64,000 nt of DNA from Agroathelia rolfsii (lineage: Eukaryota > Basidiomycota > Agaricomycetes > Amylocorticiales > Amylocorticiaceae): positions 1,027,001-1,091,000 of the forward strand of contig JABRWF010000005.1 of assembly GCA_018343915.1 (NCBI GenBank). Direction: 5' to 3'. The notes below the pieces were generated by a model, which worked only from the letters and a program-made list of their open reading frames with translations, did no database searches and was not told where the DNA came from. Position numbers and translations under genes: made by a program. Below are positions 1-12,696 of the stretch, one piece after another. The stretch's first letter is position 1. Each line of letters begins with the position of its first letter.

Positions 1-178
1 TGATGACCATCGCAGAATGAAAGCCCTCATATTTGCACTCATCAGGGACTTTGAATTCGAGTTGGCCGTACCCAAGTCGGAGGTGAAAGCCACTACGGCT
101 GTCGTGCAGCACCCTGTAATCGTCGGATCTGATAAACATCAGTTGCCAATGATTGTCAGGTTTGCGCCGGAGCCTTGA
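1..178 (+). CDS. Cytochrome P450, C-terminal end (partial)
   Basis: Open at the left edge; the frame starting at base 2 runs 58 codons to TGA at 176-178. The visible peptide contains MKALIFALIRDFEFEL, then a VVQHPVIV stretch, then LPMIVRF before the end. This order (an amphipathic L-helix-like stretch followed by beta strands) is what fungal P450s show after the heme-binding loop. The heme-ligand cysteine, ExxR and PERF motifs would lie upstream of the window, so the identification rests only on the tail. P450s are heme monooxygenases, usually anchored in the ER. No intron is needed in the visible part. Another protein with a similar tail cannot be excluded. Confidence 0.6.
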   Translation, partial: DDHRRMKALIFALIRDFEFELAVPKSEVKATTAVVQHPVIVGSDKHQLPMIVRFAPEP

Positions 179-2202
179 GCACTACCACAGCTAGTTTCTT
201 CTCTTTGCACAATTGATGTGATTGTATAGATGTAGAATCATGTACTCGTTTGCGTATTCCAGTTAATTTATTTGTCCTAAATCTGAGTCAGATTTTTGGG
301 GGTTTATCACAATAAATGAGCTGATATAAATTACCCATTACTAATCAACATGTAACGTTGACAGTCGTCATCGCAACTTTCTCTATTGCCTCAACCTTGA
401 TAATCTCGAGGCTACCTATATCTGAGTAAGCACAAAATTCTGATTTTTATTATTATTGCTTCCTCCGCTCTGGTTTTTTGGACACCGAAATAATTTCTCT
501 ATGAAATATAACCAACACATTCGGCCTGAAAGTAGTGCCAGTGTTGGTATCACTCAGATCGCAGTGGACCGGTAAGCCCAGAGGACGCGAGTGACCCCAA
601 GGGGTCACGTGAGTGAGAGACATAGGGTCGGGGAGCTCAGCGCAGATGTAGAGGACATTTGAGCATACGCATAACCATCTCCTGCTTATGTATGTTTTTT
701 GTTCTTTACCTGAGACTGCCCGAGTTGTGGGAAGTCCGGTGCAGCAGTTAAGCAAGGTAGTGTTGGTAAGTCATGTGACTTGGACATGTTTCTCCAGAAC
801 AAGATATTTGAGGCTTTAAACTCCAACCAGTTTGTATCTTATATAGTGGGTGCGTCATGAACACGGAGGCTCGCAAAGATTATTATCTAAGTGGCACATC
901 ATAATGTTACTGTGACTCGGAAGTTCGAACAGGTTGAAAGTAGGGTTCCGGATGCCACCATATTTCGGTCCGAATCAATCCGAAAGAGCCAACAATTCAA
1001 TTTTACGACATTTGGAGAAAAGACGATGTTGTTACGCTTGTTATGATGCTATCTCATTTCTAGACTGGAACAACAGGCTTTTTGTCCGTCCAATCACTGC
1101 AAACTTTGTATTAACTCGGTCACCTAGTTCAAGGGGATGACTCGGAATTTTTTGAAATCCAACTTGTTATAAATCTCAGGAGCTAAATTCGCTGAATACA
1201 CTGAACCACCAGCTGTGCGCCATGGCTTCGAAGCTGAGAACAGGAAGATTACGGCACAGGCCACGAGAATGGATGAAAGGGTCTTCGATACTTCATAACT
1301 GCACCTTTTGTAACAACCTGACTCGGAGGGGCGAAGCAAAGTAAAATAATAACCTAACTTGTTCGTACTGAGCATGACCAAAGAACTCGGATCATTTGTC
1401 ATATCTCGTCGGTTGTCTACAAGATTATAACAAGGGCACTGTGGTCACCACCGTGCAGACAGAACTACAGGGACACTAGATAGCTAATACTGCTCTCCTA
1501 AATTGACAAAAAGTCGCAATAGCTTGAATTTTGCACGTGCAGACGTGTCAGCGCTTCATCTCTCTAACGGGATATCGATTTACACCGGACTGCCCGTTGG
1601 CGAGTGTGTCAAAATCAAACTCGTAACTGGGGTGTCTCCGCATTACTGCTACCGATTTGTTAACGTTTATGCGTTAACCTCGAACGCTAATGTTGTGAGC
1701 AAGCTTCTTGAGAATTTCCTGACCCCACTTTGGGCGGGCCATTTGTATTTTAAGCAAAATGAACCCCAAGTTACATCGCGATCACAAGCTGAATGATTCA
1801 CTCCACGCTTCCTGTGAGCCATCTCGTAGTTACTTATCAATTCCGGGCCTGAATACCGAAGGCATGAATGACTAGGGGCAATTTATCGGCTCACAAGATC
1901 ATCATTATAGCACGGCTACTTGTTCAGCTGCCAATACAACATACTTCGGTGTTATTCACTAGCGAGGCACTGCTACTCGGATGCACTATCCGATACTTGT
2001 GGGCCCACTTCTGTTTGTTCAATGTGTAGTACATCATGATACATCTGACTTTTGAATTGAATATCTATCCGTCCCAGAACGGACAACGGACAAAAGACTA
2101 TTCGTACGGCTAGGATGCTGTACATACAGCAATATTTAAGACGCAACATTTACCCAGTTTTAACATCCAACAGCCCTCATTTCTCTCGTGTTACTGCGTA
2201 CA
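179..2202. other. Intergenic stretch, no supported gene
   Basis: About 2 kb between the P450 tail and the rhamnogalacturonase gene. The open frames here (for example 1503-1796 plus and 1124-1402 minus) have no recognisable motif, no codon pattern like the neighbours and no convincing splice-linked partner. The last 150 bases should contain the promoter of the downstream gene; an AT-rich box lies around 2132-2137. Confidence 0.5.
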
Positions 2203-3853
2203 ATGGTCGTTTTGTTCTATCTATGCATATTCTTATTTGCTTCACTCGTAGCGGGTCAACTCAGTGGCGATGTTGGACCCACTACGAGCACGAAGTCGAA
2301 GGAAGCAAACATATGTAGTGTACTAGACTACGGGGGCTCCGTTGGCTCGACGGTACGTTCTGATATTTTCAAGAACATTACCAGAAACTCAAATAAGTTT
2401 CAACAGGATATCGGACCCGCTATTACAAGTGCTTTTACAAATTGCGTGCTCAAGCACTCGACCTCGACGCTATACATCCCTAAAGGCAATTATGACATGG
2501 CTACATGGGTTACTTTATCAGGTGGAACACATTGGGCATTGCGAATCGATGGTATCCTTACTAGAACAAGTAAGCCAGTGACTTCTCAGCACAGAATTGT
2601 GCCACGAATGACTGTTTTACTCAGGCGCTACCCACGGACATATGTTCTGGATTGATGATGCCAATGACTTTGAGTTTTTCTCTTCCAACAGCGCTGGTGC
2701 TATTCAAGGAAACGGATATGAATGTCGAAACGATGGGTGAGTCTGTTAGGTCCTATCGTGTTATACGCTGACCAACCTTAATCTATTAAATTACACTAGA
2801 CCAAGGTTAGTTCGTATCGTCAACTCGACTAATTGGTCGTTCCATGACTTCGCCCTTGTTAACTGTAAGCAGCATACTTTATGTGTACGTTATGCTTCTC
2901 ATACATGACTCAAGCGCCCGAGTACCATCTCATCGTCGACGGTGGAAGCAACGCAGAAATATACAATTTGGTCATCCGTGGTGCGGATATTGGTGCCTCT
3001 GATGGAATAGATATTTCCGGTTAGTTTTCTATCGGTCTTGCGTATACTACACTACACCAGACAACTAACCCATCTCTAGGTAACAATCATTGGGTTCATG
3101 ATGTTGAAGTGACAAACCGAGATGAATGCGTCACCGTCAAGGATCCTTCTTCAAACTTCCTAATTGAGCGAATCTGGTGCAACCAGTCCGGTGGTTGCGC
3201 AATGGGTTCACTGGGCGAGGGCACCGCTATTGAAAATATCATCTATCGAAATGTCTATTCTAATGGGTGTGACGGAATTTACTATCTCAAAACCAACGGG
3301 GGCTCCGGCTATGTCAAAAACTGTCTCTTCGAGAATTTCACTAGCATTGGAAGTGCATACGGTTTGGTTCTCAACGAGGACTGGGGAACTGCTGGTGACG
3401 GTGCTGGTGTGAAGCTGAGCAACATGACGTTCAAGGTATTGTACATCGCTCTCCAGTTCAGACCTAGGCTTATCATATGTGCGTTGTTAGAATTGGGATG
3501 GTATCATCCAAGATGGCGAAAAGCGTGCAGCATACAGGTTCAACTGTGCCGATGAAGAGCCATGCACTGATATTACCCTTGAGAGCGTGAATATTTGGGC
3601 TGAAGACAATGTTGGGCAGTACGAGTGCGAGTCCGCTTATGGTACCGGCGCATGCCTCAAAGCCAGCGGGACAGTGTCGTATGCTGTCACATACACATCC
3701 TACACAAAGCCTGCCAAATATACCACGCCACCCACCATGAGTGGTAACCTCGCCAGTGGCTTCGCCACTAATGTTTCGATTCCAATCCCCACCATCCCTG
3801 AAACATTCTATCCCGGACTCCCGCAGATTACTCCTCTGGCAAAGAACTTGTGA
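2203..3853 (+). CDS. Secreted GH28 rhamnogalacturonase-like pectinase
   Basis: Exons 2203-2569, 2625-2736, 2800-2864, 2915-3019, 3080-3435 and 3491-3853 give 455 aa with every junction in frame. The ATG at 2203 is chosen because it starts a clean signal peptide (about 19 residues, hydrophobic, ending near VAGQ). The body has right-handed beta-helix spacing. Key segments are GASDGIDISG, then EVTNRDECVTVK with acidic pair D231/E232, then CNQSGG and GSLGEG. Classical endopolygalacturonases carry Asp-Asp at the second acidic site; Asp-Glu here is as in rhamnogalacturonan hydrolases of GH28. The length fits (about 440 aa is usual). Predicted role is hydrolysis of the rhamnogalacturonan I backbone of plant cell walls, outside the cell. 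Substrate specificity is inferred. Confidence 0.85.
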
Positions 3854-5000
3854 GGTCTCTTGCGTTCTTGGTGTTTCGAAATCTGTATGTAACTGTACTC
3901 GTCTGCGAATATAATGTTATTACCCTTGCTACACTGGTGGTGGCATGAGCTTAGGGCTAGCGCACGATACCCAATAACTTCAAGCTATCTTTAGACCAAA
4001 GTTCATCGTGTCCAGTGAGTTATCTGGAAAGTACTGATTGGTACTCAAACCGTTACAATTCCGAGGACGATCACGAATCGTTGGTACAAGCCAGGCTAAG
4101 GGGTGCATATATACAGCATATTCTCAACTACTCGCTATGAGTCCTATCGCTAATCTCTTTCCTGATGACATCTAAATACTTGATGTGCTCGGGAACTGTA
4201 GTGGGGCCCCTGTATATATGTGGCTCATTAGCGGGAAGGATCTCGTCGGAAAGCTCAAGAAACGCAGCATATGATAACCTCCCATGAAGCGAAAACAAAA
4301 GCATTGTATGACAGTGACCATGGGACACGCCAAAAAAAAAAAGTTAACGGTAATCTGATCATGTTTCATTACTACTATACATCAGGAGGGGTCAATTATC
4401 TAACACGCGCGCTAAGCTGAGTGAGAGAGTGGGTGGGTGTATGGGTGGGAAGAAGATATTCGATATATCGCGGGGTCGTTTGTGAGTTCCAAGTCATCAT
4501 CCAAAAAAGAATGCCAAAAAAATGCCAAAAAAAGGGGGGTTAGGGGAGGCCAAAAAAAAGGAGTAAAGAAATAGTAGCGAAGTTTAGGTGCGCGTAGGAA
4601 GAAGAAAAAGAACAGAAGATGTGGTATACACGCAAGTGTAAATCCTCTCTGACCTAGAAAGCTTGTCAAGAATTTACAAGAAAAGGAAATTAGTCGAAGG
4701 GGGAGGGGGGAGGACAAAAAAAGGCATAGTCCAACAGCGAGGGCAAAAAAAAAGCAAAGCATGAGAGAACGAAAAGACTGGAAATAAAAAGAGCGGCATG
4801 CGATGATGGGCGGTGCGGATGGAGGAGACAGACACATTAAAAAAGAACGTTGATGCGGTAAAAGAGTGAATAAAGTAAGAGAAAGAAAGGAAGAAACCGA
4901 GATTCTGGACCAGTCCAATAGCAAAAAAAGGGGGTATATATACAGTCGATCGCAAAAAAAAGACAAGAGAATAAGAGAGAAATAATCATGAAAAATATAA
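3854..5000. other. Convergent 3' region with purine-rich, A-tract-rich sequence
   Basis: Lies between the 3' ends of the pectinase (plus) and the Ser-rich coiled-coil gene (minus). From about 4500 to 4990 the plus strand is strongly purine-rich with many A7-A10 and G5-G7 runs. The long minus-strand frame at 4412-5101 is a by-product of that composition. This is probably the 3' untranslated region of the minus-strand gene. Confidence 0.55.
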
Positions 5001-8000
5001 CTACCGATGATCAGCACCGATAATAAGCTGGGGGAAAAGTTCATGCTCCGGCTGCAGGTGCAAATCCAACTGGCTCGGCATTTCCTCGAGATGCATCTCA
5101 TGCTCGGGCCGCAACTCGAGACTATGCGGCGAGTCAGGGAGGTTTTCCGTCAGCATCGACAGGTTCTCTGTGCTCTGCGAGAGGTTGCCGGAGGATGTCT
5201 GGCGCGAGTGTAGGCGTTGATGGTGGTGATAGGCGGTGGACCCAAGCATGAGAGTGGGTGATGGAGAGCGGAGAGAGTGATCATCCCAGTGGTGGTCCCC
5301 GTGGTAGAGGTCGTCGTCCATCATGTCATTGTGGTCATCGTCGTCCCGAGATATGAAAGAGTCACGCTCGAGCTGGGACTCTCCCGGGTCGTGGAGTAGC
5401 ATGGACATATTGCTCGGCATATTTGGGAATTCTGCCGACGAAAGGCTAGGAGACTTGCGCGATCTTCGAACCGATGGGTCTTTACTGTCTTCTTCTTCCA
5501 CCAGCACGCTGGGTTCTGGTGGTGGAGGTAACTGGAAACGAATCGTCGATGCCGAAGGCAAAGGCTCAAGTCCTACTGCTTCATCGTCTTCATCGTCGTC
5601 GTCATCATCCGCAACGATCATATTCTTCGCGAGCGGCGAGACCGCCACCTGGCGCATATACTTGCGCGAAATCGCCCTCGTCCGATCCACATCCTCGCGC
5701 AATCGACCCACATACTCCATCGCCTCCGCCAGCCTCATCTCTAGCTGCGCAATCCGCTCGCGCAGCTCCTCGTTCTCCTCCCTTACTCCCTCCGCATCCA
5801 CCAGCGCGGCGCGGAACTCCTCATTCTCCCCACGCACCTCATTCACCTCTTCCTCGAGCACGATCACCTTATCCCGCAACCCGTTGTTCTCCTCCCGCAG
5901 CACCTTGCTCGTCCGCTGCGAATCGCTCAGAGCCGAGAGCAGCGCCTCCATCTCCAGCTCGTGTTTCTCCCGCATCGCCATGATCGCCGAAGACGCGGCG
6001 GAAGCAGACGTCGTTGTCGTCGTGCTACTACTACTCGTCATACTGCCCGTCATCGTCGTCGAGGTGGAGCCGGTAAAGGTCGGGCTGGAGCGCGATGCCG
6101 AGGAAGACGTCGTGCGCGGGTAAGGGTAATACGGCGATGGTGACGGTCGTCCGCCCGAGGGACTCCCCCCACGCGCGGAGCTGCTGCCTCCTCCGCCGCT
6201 GCCGCTATTGCGCGGTCGATGTCTCGGTATCGATACGGACAAGGACGAGCCCGTGCGGGAGGTTGCCGTTGTTGCTATCGAGCCGGGCCCGTGCCCGTGC
6301 CTGCCGCTACTACTGTTACTGCTACCAGCAGTAGAACCAGAGAGCACGCCAAGTTCGGACATGGTGAGTGTTTGTGAGAGGCTTCGGTTACGCCCCGGTC
6401 TTGAAGATGAGGAGCGCGGTATACCCCCACCGTAAGAGGAAGATGCCTCCGTCTCGCCGCTGACGCTACTCCGCGAGGGCGTAGTATACAACGGCGGATA
6501 ATATGTATTTGTAGTAGTGCTGATCATGCTCTGCATGCCCGACGAAGGCCGGTCGATGCTGCTACTGCGCATGTGGTCACTCAGGCGCGAGAGGGGCCAG
6601 CCGCCGCTACCACTGCTTCGGATGTCGTCGCTCAGCCGGGAATGTGCGCGGGAGTCTCGTCCTCCTCCATTAACGCTGCCGCCTTCGGAGAATATTCCGG
6701 CAGCAGCTAACGCGCGCGTGGCACTGGGGCCAATTTGGCCTACGATCGCGTGATGCGAGGCGGATGTGCTCCGGTTCAGCGGTGGGTTCCGCAGTGCGGG
6801 GCGGATTGTCCCCGAGCCTGAGCCCAAGAACTGGCGCGAAGCGACGGGTCCCGAGGTGGTGGAGGATTCGGAGACGCTCATGCTCCGATTTCTGCTGGGA
6901 TGTTCGCGCATGGCAGCAGAGCCAGGTCTTGAGGGTGATGATGATGATGATACGGGGGTTTCGGAGCTTAAGCGCGTCGATGGACGGCCAGAGGAGGACG
7001 GTGTGGTCGTTTCGGAGTCGCTGAAGGGGTGATTGCGGTGGCTGGGCAGTCGAGTCGTTAAAGGGGTTGCAAAGCGCGAGGCGGGAGAATATAGCCTGTC
7101 TTTGGCCGCTTGCGTTGTTGATGTCGATGTCGATGGGTTGGGTGGCGATGGGCCGAATTGGAGGTTGCGTCGAGGCGTGAAGCGGTCCTTGTCGCGCTGG
7201 TCGAATGATGTCCGTGAAGTGGGCGAGCTATTGTGTGTCGGTATGCCTGAGCCTGGTTGTGGGCCTTTGGGCAGTGAAGAGAGCGTGGGGATCCGTCGAT
7301 GTACTCGAGGGCGGGTAGGGGATGATTGAGCCCCCACGTTGAAGGCATCAAATGGGGATTCGCGGATGGGGGAAGACGACTGGGATCGTGCAAGCAAGCG
7401 TTGGGAAGGACCAAGAAGATTAGCAACATCGGGGTTCAGCGGTTCAATGTCTATAACCCTAGTGCTCTCCTTGCTCAGTTCATCTAGAATAACGTCTGAC
7501 GACCATCCCACCGTCTTGCTCGTCATTGCGTTGCGCACTTCCTCGCCCAACTTGGTTGTTGATAGATCCAGGTGAGAGCTAGCTGCAGATTCGGGGGATT
7601 GTCGTCCACTAGGAGGATGTGACCGAGAAGTGAGAGGAAGCTGTAGTCGGATATCGTCCTGAGAGTCGTCATGGTCCATCCTATGCCTTGATAGAGCAGA
7701 GGTATCCGATTCTAGTATTGTTGAGAGGTCTTGATGCATAGGCGAAGATATTGGGCCTATAGATTGCCCAGACGTATAAATAAGGCAATTGAGCAGAATC
7801 CATACTGCTCTGGCCACATACCTATGATTATGTCTGCGACATTTGGGTCGTCGTATTCTTTCTGATCCAGTGAAGAGCTGGATGCTTTCCTTTCGCCTGC
7901 CAGAGACTTTCGTACAGCACCGAGAGAGAATGCACCCTTTGGCGAGCCACCATCGGATTGAGACTTGTTGAACACAAGGAAGTTTTTTAGCGTGCGAAAG

Positions 8001-8158
8001 GAAGGGATTGAGGACCCAGTGGAGTCATTGCCTGAAGATTTCGGTGATGGGCTCTCCTGGCCACTGGAGGATGTCTTGCGGGAGTGAAGGGGGCTGGGCA
8101 GTGAAGGTCGGGGGGTGATGATCTTTGGGATTTGTGTGTATTTCCGCGACTCAGCCAT
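5001..8158 (-). CDS. Large Ser/Thr-rich protein with central coiled coil, unknown function
   Basis: Two exons on the minus strand, 7822-8158 and 5001-7756, joined by a 65-nt intron with donor GTATGT, give 1030 aa. ATG at 8158 is the first in frame and sits next to a short divergent promoter region. Residues 1-630 are low complexity (Ser, Pro, Gly, Arg, many SRSS, SSSS and TTTT runs). Roughly residues 720-815 form a strong coiled coil beginning near AIMAMREKHELEMEALLSAL and rich in EEN and REE heptads. This is followed by an acidic run (DDDDDDEDDE) and a His/Asp-rich tail. No catalytic domain is seen. The layout resembles fungal scaffold or polarity proteins, but I do not recognise the family. 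Confidence 0.75.
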
Positions 8159-8866
8159 GGCGCAGAGAGCCCAGGATGCTGAGAATAAGATCTGGAGAGG
8201 GGTTTGAGGCAGCCCGCCGTCAATGAAGCATTTTCTAACCACAGGAGAGAGTGTGGCAGAGGAGAGAGAAGGAGAGAGAGAGAGAGCGTCCCTTGGGCTC
8301 ACACGGCGCGGTTGTTGTTCACAGCGAGTTTCAGTATGCGTCCGTTGCTTCCCTTTAGTTGCTCAGCTCAACCCTGTCTATACTTATCACTTCGCTTTTT
8401 CACCTGTGAGAAGTCAACAAAGAAATGTAATCATCCACGTGGAATTTAGAGTAACACGCCTGCAACTTCTAGTCTCTCATGTTCTTTCACAAAGGATGTC
8501 TTCTGTGCCGATACAAGTAAACGATACTAGTAATCGCATGCTGTTACTAATAAGACTTGGACCACCAAACAGTTTAGCTGTGAAGTCCTGTAGCTTGGCT
8601 GAGATGGACGGGTACTCGATGACGACGAGGTTATACTTCTCAGCTGGTATTGTATTACTACTACCAACCAGTCTAATACTACCGTGACTTCAAGTTGGTC
8701 CCGGTAATCGAAAGAGGAAAGTTCAGAAAATAATAAAATCCACTGTCTACTACATTTGGAAAGCATAGTTGAACATCTCATACTTCTTCCCTCACTCCAT
8801 TTGCATCTGGGACCGATACTACAACACCAAACGATCTACTATCCTACCAGCACGCTCCTTATCACC
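8159..8866. promoter_or_regulatory. Divergent intergenic region between two coiled-coil protein genes
   Basis: About 700 bp separate the start codons of the minus-strand gene (8158) and the plus-strand gene (8867). It must hold both promoters. A GA-rich run (about 8245-8290) lies near the minus-strand start. No gene is supported. Confidence 0.45.
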
Positions 8867-9760
8867 ATGCCTGTATCCAAGACTTTTGCTCGCCGGCTGC
8901 CACAACCCACAATTGACGACACGCACACTGTCTCCCGTCTACAGTCCATCCACACAGCCCTGGTTGATGCTCTTGAGCGTGTCAAAGATCTCGAACATGA
9001 ACGTGATCTCTATGCCCAGCAGGTTGATGATCTCGAAAAAGCCCTCAACGAGACCAAACTTGTCCTTTCAAACCGAGACGACGATGTCATTCTCGGCTCT
9101 TCCAACTTTCATCAACATGGCATTGCGTCTACTCATGCGTGCCATTCCTCTTCTCTTTGGGATAAGCACGAGAACTCAGTTGGAAAAACCTCATCGCACT
9201 CTTCGAACTTGCTGTCTTGCCATGATTGTCATCAACTGAAAGAACACGTCAAGGCTCTCCAAGCTCGTCTCATCGATCAAGAGCAGCACCACCAGCAACA
9301 GCTAGAGATCTTGTACCACTTCATGGATGACTCTGCTGGATACCTCGACCTCCAAACCCCATCTGCATCTCTATCATTGCTTTCCAGCAATTCACGCCTG
9401 ACTAAGCACACTCCTGCTCCGAGACACCGACAACCGCCCTCGAAGGTCTTCACAATTCCCACTCTGCACACTGTCTCTTCTAGCTCCAAGGAGAACTATA
9501 GCTCAAAACCACTTAGCTCTTCTGACTCATTCGCAAGTGTTAGACCTACCGGGAAAGGGAACAAAACCCTCGCCAAGTCCTTTACGCACAAGCCTTTTTC
9601 GAACCTCTCCATTAACTTATTAGACCCCATCGAACGAAATACCGTGTCGACCAAGGCCTCGTCTTCGCTTGATCCCTCAATACATTCGCTGGAATGCTTG
9701 GACACTTACCAACGATACTCGTCGCGTTCTATTCACCGCTCTTCTGGATGGATGGTTTGA
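8867..9760 (+). CDS. Small coiled-coil protein, unknown function
   Basis: Intronless frame of 297 aa. An in-frame upstream ATG at 8756 exists, but the ATG at 8867 has a better context (CACC before it) and begins a protein-like N-terminus (MPVSKTFARRLPQP). Residues about 25-75 form a coiled coil (LQSIHTALVDALERVKDLEH), and a second helical segment at about 130-160 contains LKEHVKALQARL. The C-terminal half is Ser/Thr/Pro-rich and basic. No domain is recognised. The short coiled-coil plus disordered tail suggests an adaptor or cytoskeletal role, which is speculation. Confidence 0.65.
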   Translation: MPVSKTFARRLPQPTIDDTHTVSRLQSIHTALVDALERVKDLEHERDLYAQQVDDLEKALNETKLVLSNRDDDVILGSSNFHQHGIASTHACHSSSLWDKHENSVGKTSSHSSNLLSCHDCHQLKEHVKALQARLIDQEQHHQQQLEILYHFMDDSAGYLDLQTPSASLSLLSSNSRLTKHTPAPRHRQPPSKVFTIPTLHTVSSSSKENYSSKPLSSSDSFASVRPTGKGNKTLAKSFTHKPFSNLSINLLDPIERNTVSTKASSSLDPSIHSLECLDTYQRYSSRSIHRSSGWMV

Positions 9761-10119
9761 ATTATTGGTTACAACGATAGTGGGACAGGACGTCAGGAAT
9801 CAGATTTTTTAGAATATGTTCACATTTTTATTACTATTTTATTATGAACTAGTATAAGTAGTGTGCATGTAAGCTATCTGGGTCTTTAGCTTTGACCTTT
9901 TTGTCCTAGGTATGCAGATAGGATTATGTATAAATTCGGAATTTCATGTAAACACACGTATATTTCTTGTGTTGAGCGCCTGACGCGTGGATGTTACGTC
10001 GCGCGTCATCTGACCGCGTTGGGCTTAGGCGCCTGGCTCAAAGCACATTCATTCCTCCTTGTGCAGAAACCTCTAACTACCACCACCCATTGGTGCACCA
10101 CCACACGGTGCCCAACAAA

Positions 10120-12445
10120 ATGTCTGCCTTGCGCACCAGCACGTCTACCCCAACCAGGGCAATTACGACCGCCATACTATCAAGATCCTCACCTCAAGTG
10201 CCTCCTGCATCGCAAACTTACGAGCCACCATTGAAAGCTGTTCTTCGCCACCGACTCATCTATAGGATCTTTCCTTACTCTGCTTTGTTCTCCTGGATCT
10301 TTGCTGTTGCGCTCTGTACAGATGGATACAGTCTCCTGGATGCACTAGCCAGTTTGTTCAGGCCCCGCACATTTTTGTTAGCAATCGTCCATTGGGCGGT
10401 GGCCGCATTACCTGTCATTGTCATGCGTAAAACACTGCTGACAGGTATGTTTGCTTCTCGTTCTGGGCTTGTTGGAGTGCAGTTTTTACTTAGATGACAA
10501 CCGCTGTAGTGTCTCCAAGCATCGCGACCTCGCCCCAAAAGACCTTCCAAAAAGCTCTGGCACAGCTGTCCATTCGCCGGGCTCTCTATGTCTATGCCTC
10601 GACGGGTGTTGCGCTGGCCGCGATGTACGCCTTGCTTTCTGACAACAGCGTCAACATGGGTGCTTTCATTAGATCCAGGTACTTATTGTTTCACACCGTA
10701 AGAATCACATAGCACGCCAGATCACCAACCACTTTTTTTCTTGTTCGCAATAGACGGCATCCGTACTACCTCAACGGTCGACCATTAGTCCTCATCATCT
10801 CCCAACTCGCCGTCTCTCTGATTTTCACGCTCAGACTCTCCTTGCAAGATCGTCTCTTGTTGCGCTTCGCATCATCCTCGCAGCGTCCCTCGCCCATCGT
10901 CTCAGTGATTGTGACGGCCCTGGTCCTGCCATTGTTGGCTACGCCATTAGCTGCTGTTATTACTCTGATCCTACGGACCGTTTTCACCATACTGGGCATC
11001 AAGATGATTGCCCGCGGCGGGCTGGCAGCGATCATCCGCAACGTTGGCATCCTTGGCAGAGCGTACTCCCTCGGTTTAATGACCGTCGCCTGCTGGGAAT
11101 GGGCCGAGACAGTGTTCGACCTCACCGTACCTCAGGTATGTCCCGCTCACATTCTCCTCTAGGGAAACTATCAACTTGAAAGACTAACAATACAAAAAAA
11201 AAACAGCCGGTATCCCTTCTCTCGCAAAGCGCCTCCCCAGCCCTGACTGCCGTATCCGCCGTGTCTGATTCCAGCGCGCCTGCATTGACGCACTACTTTG
11301 CGCTTTCGGAGCTCCTCGAGCTTTCCCCCGAGGCGCAAGCGGTGATCTTCAACGAACAGCGATACACGCCTGGGCTCTGGGCCGTCTTCTCACGCTCGGC
11401 GCTGATCAATTTAGGTAGGGATTGGAAGACGTTCGAACGCCGGGGTGCTCCTCCACCTCTACCCGCTACTGCATCAGCCGCTGCCGCCCCTCAGCCGATA
11501 CCAGCGCTCGCTGAAATTCAAAACGTCACGCCCGCAAAGCTGATTCGAAGACCGATCCTGTCCTCCTCCGTCAATGGCTACGGTAGCGCCAGCGGCAAAA
11601 GCCGCATCTCGGACGTCCTGCGCTCGGACGGCGACCTCGCCAGTGCGGTGGACGAGATTCCCTTACCGGACCTGTTCAAGTCCGTCTTTGCCAACGTCAT
11701 GGTGCCGCAGCAGATGAGAAAGGTCGAGCAGGAGGTGAAGAGGGAGGCGGAGAAGGTCAAAGGGTTTTTCTCCGGTGGCTGGTGTACCAGCTGGAGTGGG
11801 TTCGTGCGGTTCGTGTTGGGCGGCCCAAGGGTGCGCAGGGCAGTGGTGGCCGTGGGTGGCGATGAGGTCTTGCATTGGTGGACGCGCGAAAGGATCGATA
11901 GGAAGGCGGAGATGGCGTTGCCAAATCGGGAGTTGGATGTGCTTTATGTCAAAGGTGTGTGTGCTGTGTTTCTCTGTCATTCGCTCATTTCAAAAGAAGT
12001 CGCTCACCTGACTTGACAAAATAATTTTCTGTAGCTCTGAGCAGGCTGACGTGCGCTTCTCTGACTGACGATAAATTCGGCGTTGTTCAGCGCGATATCC
12101 CTCGGATCTTGGAAGCGTTCTGCACTTTCTTGGATGGTATCGAGGCATATGAGATGGAGCTAAAAGCCTTCGTTGACGGCGCGGCGGAAGGCGCTGAGCG
12201 TGAGATGATCAGAGTGGAGGCTGGTAAGGCGAGGGATATTGTTGATGCCCTGTCTCATGGTCGGTCCTTTTTCGCTTTGCTTATCTCTCTTCTTGCATTG
12301 ATCATTAATTGCGCATGTGTCACATTATGTAGCGCTCAAAGAGGGCACTGCGGGCATCACGCAGACATTTGGTGAGAAGTTGACCGCATTCAAGTTCCCA
12401 CCGAAGACGGCAAAGAAGTTGCAGGGTTTCGTGGACCTTTTATGA
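10120..12445 (+). CDS. NDC1: Nucleoporin Ndc1 (transmembrane ring of the nuclear pore)
   Basis: Exons 10120-10444, 10510-10678, 10754-11135, 11207-11954, 12035-12259 and 12333-12445 give 653 aa, all in frame; yeast Ndc1 is of similar size. The N-terminal half carries about six hydrophobic segments (e.g. YSALFSWIFAVALC, LAIVHWAVAALPVIV, ALYVYASTGVALAAMYALL, LVLIISQLAVSLIF). The family-like YYLNGRPLVLI stretch opens exon 3. The C-terminal half is soluble and helical and ends in FPPKTAKKLQGFVDLL. Ndc1 anchors nuclear pore complexes, and in fungi spindle pole bodies, in the nuclear envelope. The identification rests on topology, size and local motifs. The third exon starts after an acceptor (CTGTAG) chosen to keep frame. 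A degraded copy of the last two exons lies 2 kb downstream. Confidence 0.8.
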
Positions 12446-12696
12446 TCTACATTGTGATCTTTGAGTTTTTTCGCCCTGTGTTTCTCTTTCTCGCTAGACT
12501 CTTTCTGTGTTTTCTTCTTTTCTTTTTTTCTGTGCACATTTTCTGCTATAGCGTCGAGTCTCCATCATAATTCAATGTTCATATCATGTGTAGTACCAAA
12601 TGCATTTGCAGTCTTTGGCCACGTCACAATAGGTCGGCCGAGGTGATGAGCGCTAGCTTCGGCGCGTTTGGGAAACTTAGGAGACCACGGGTCACA

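Noticed and set aside
1503..1796. 97-codon plus-strand frame upstream of the pectinase
   Set aside because: No domain, no splice partners, and composition like random sequence.
4412..5101. 229-codon minus-strand frame
   Set aside because: Open only because of the purine-rich composition; rich in Phe, Leu and Ser with no domain, and overlaps the end of the real gene.
5323..6123. 266-codon plus-strand frame within the Ser-rich gene
   Set aside because: Antisense shadow of Ser/Asp codon runs; the minus-strand frame is 938 codons with a coiled coil.
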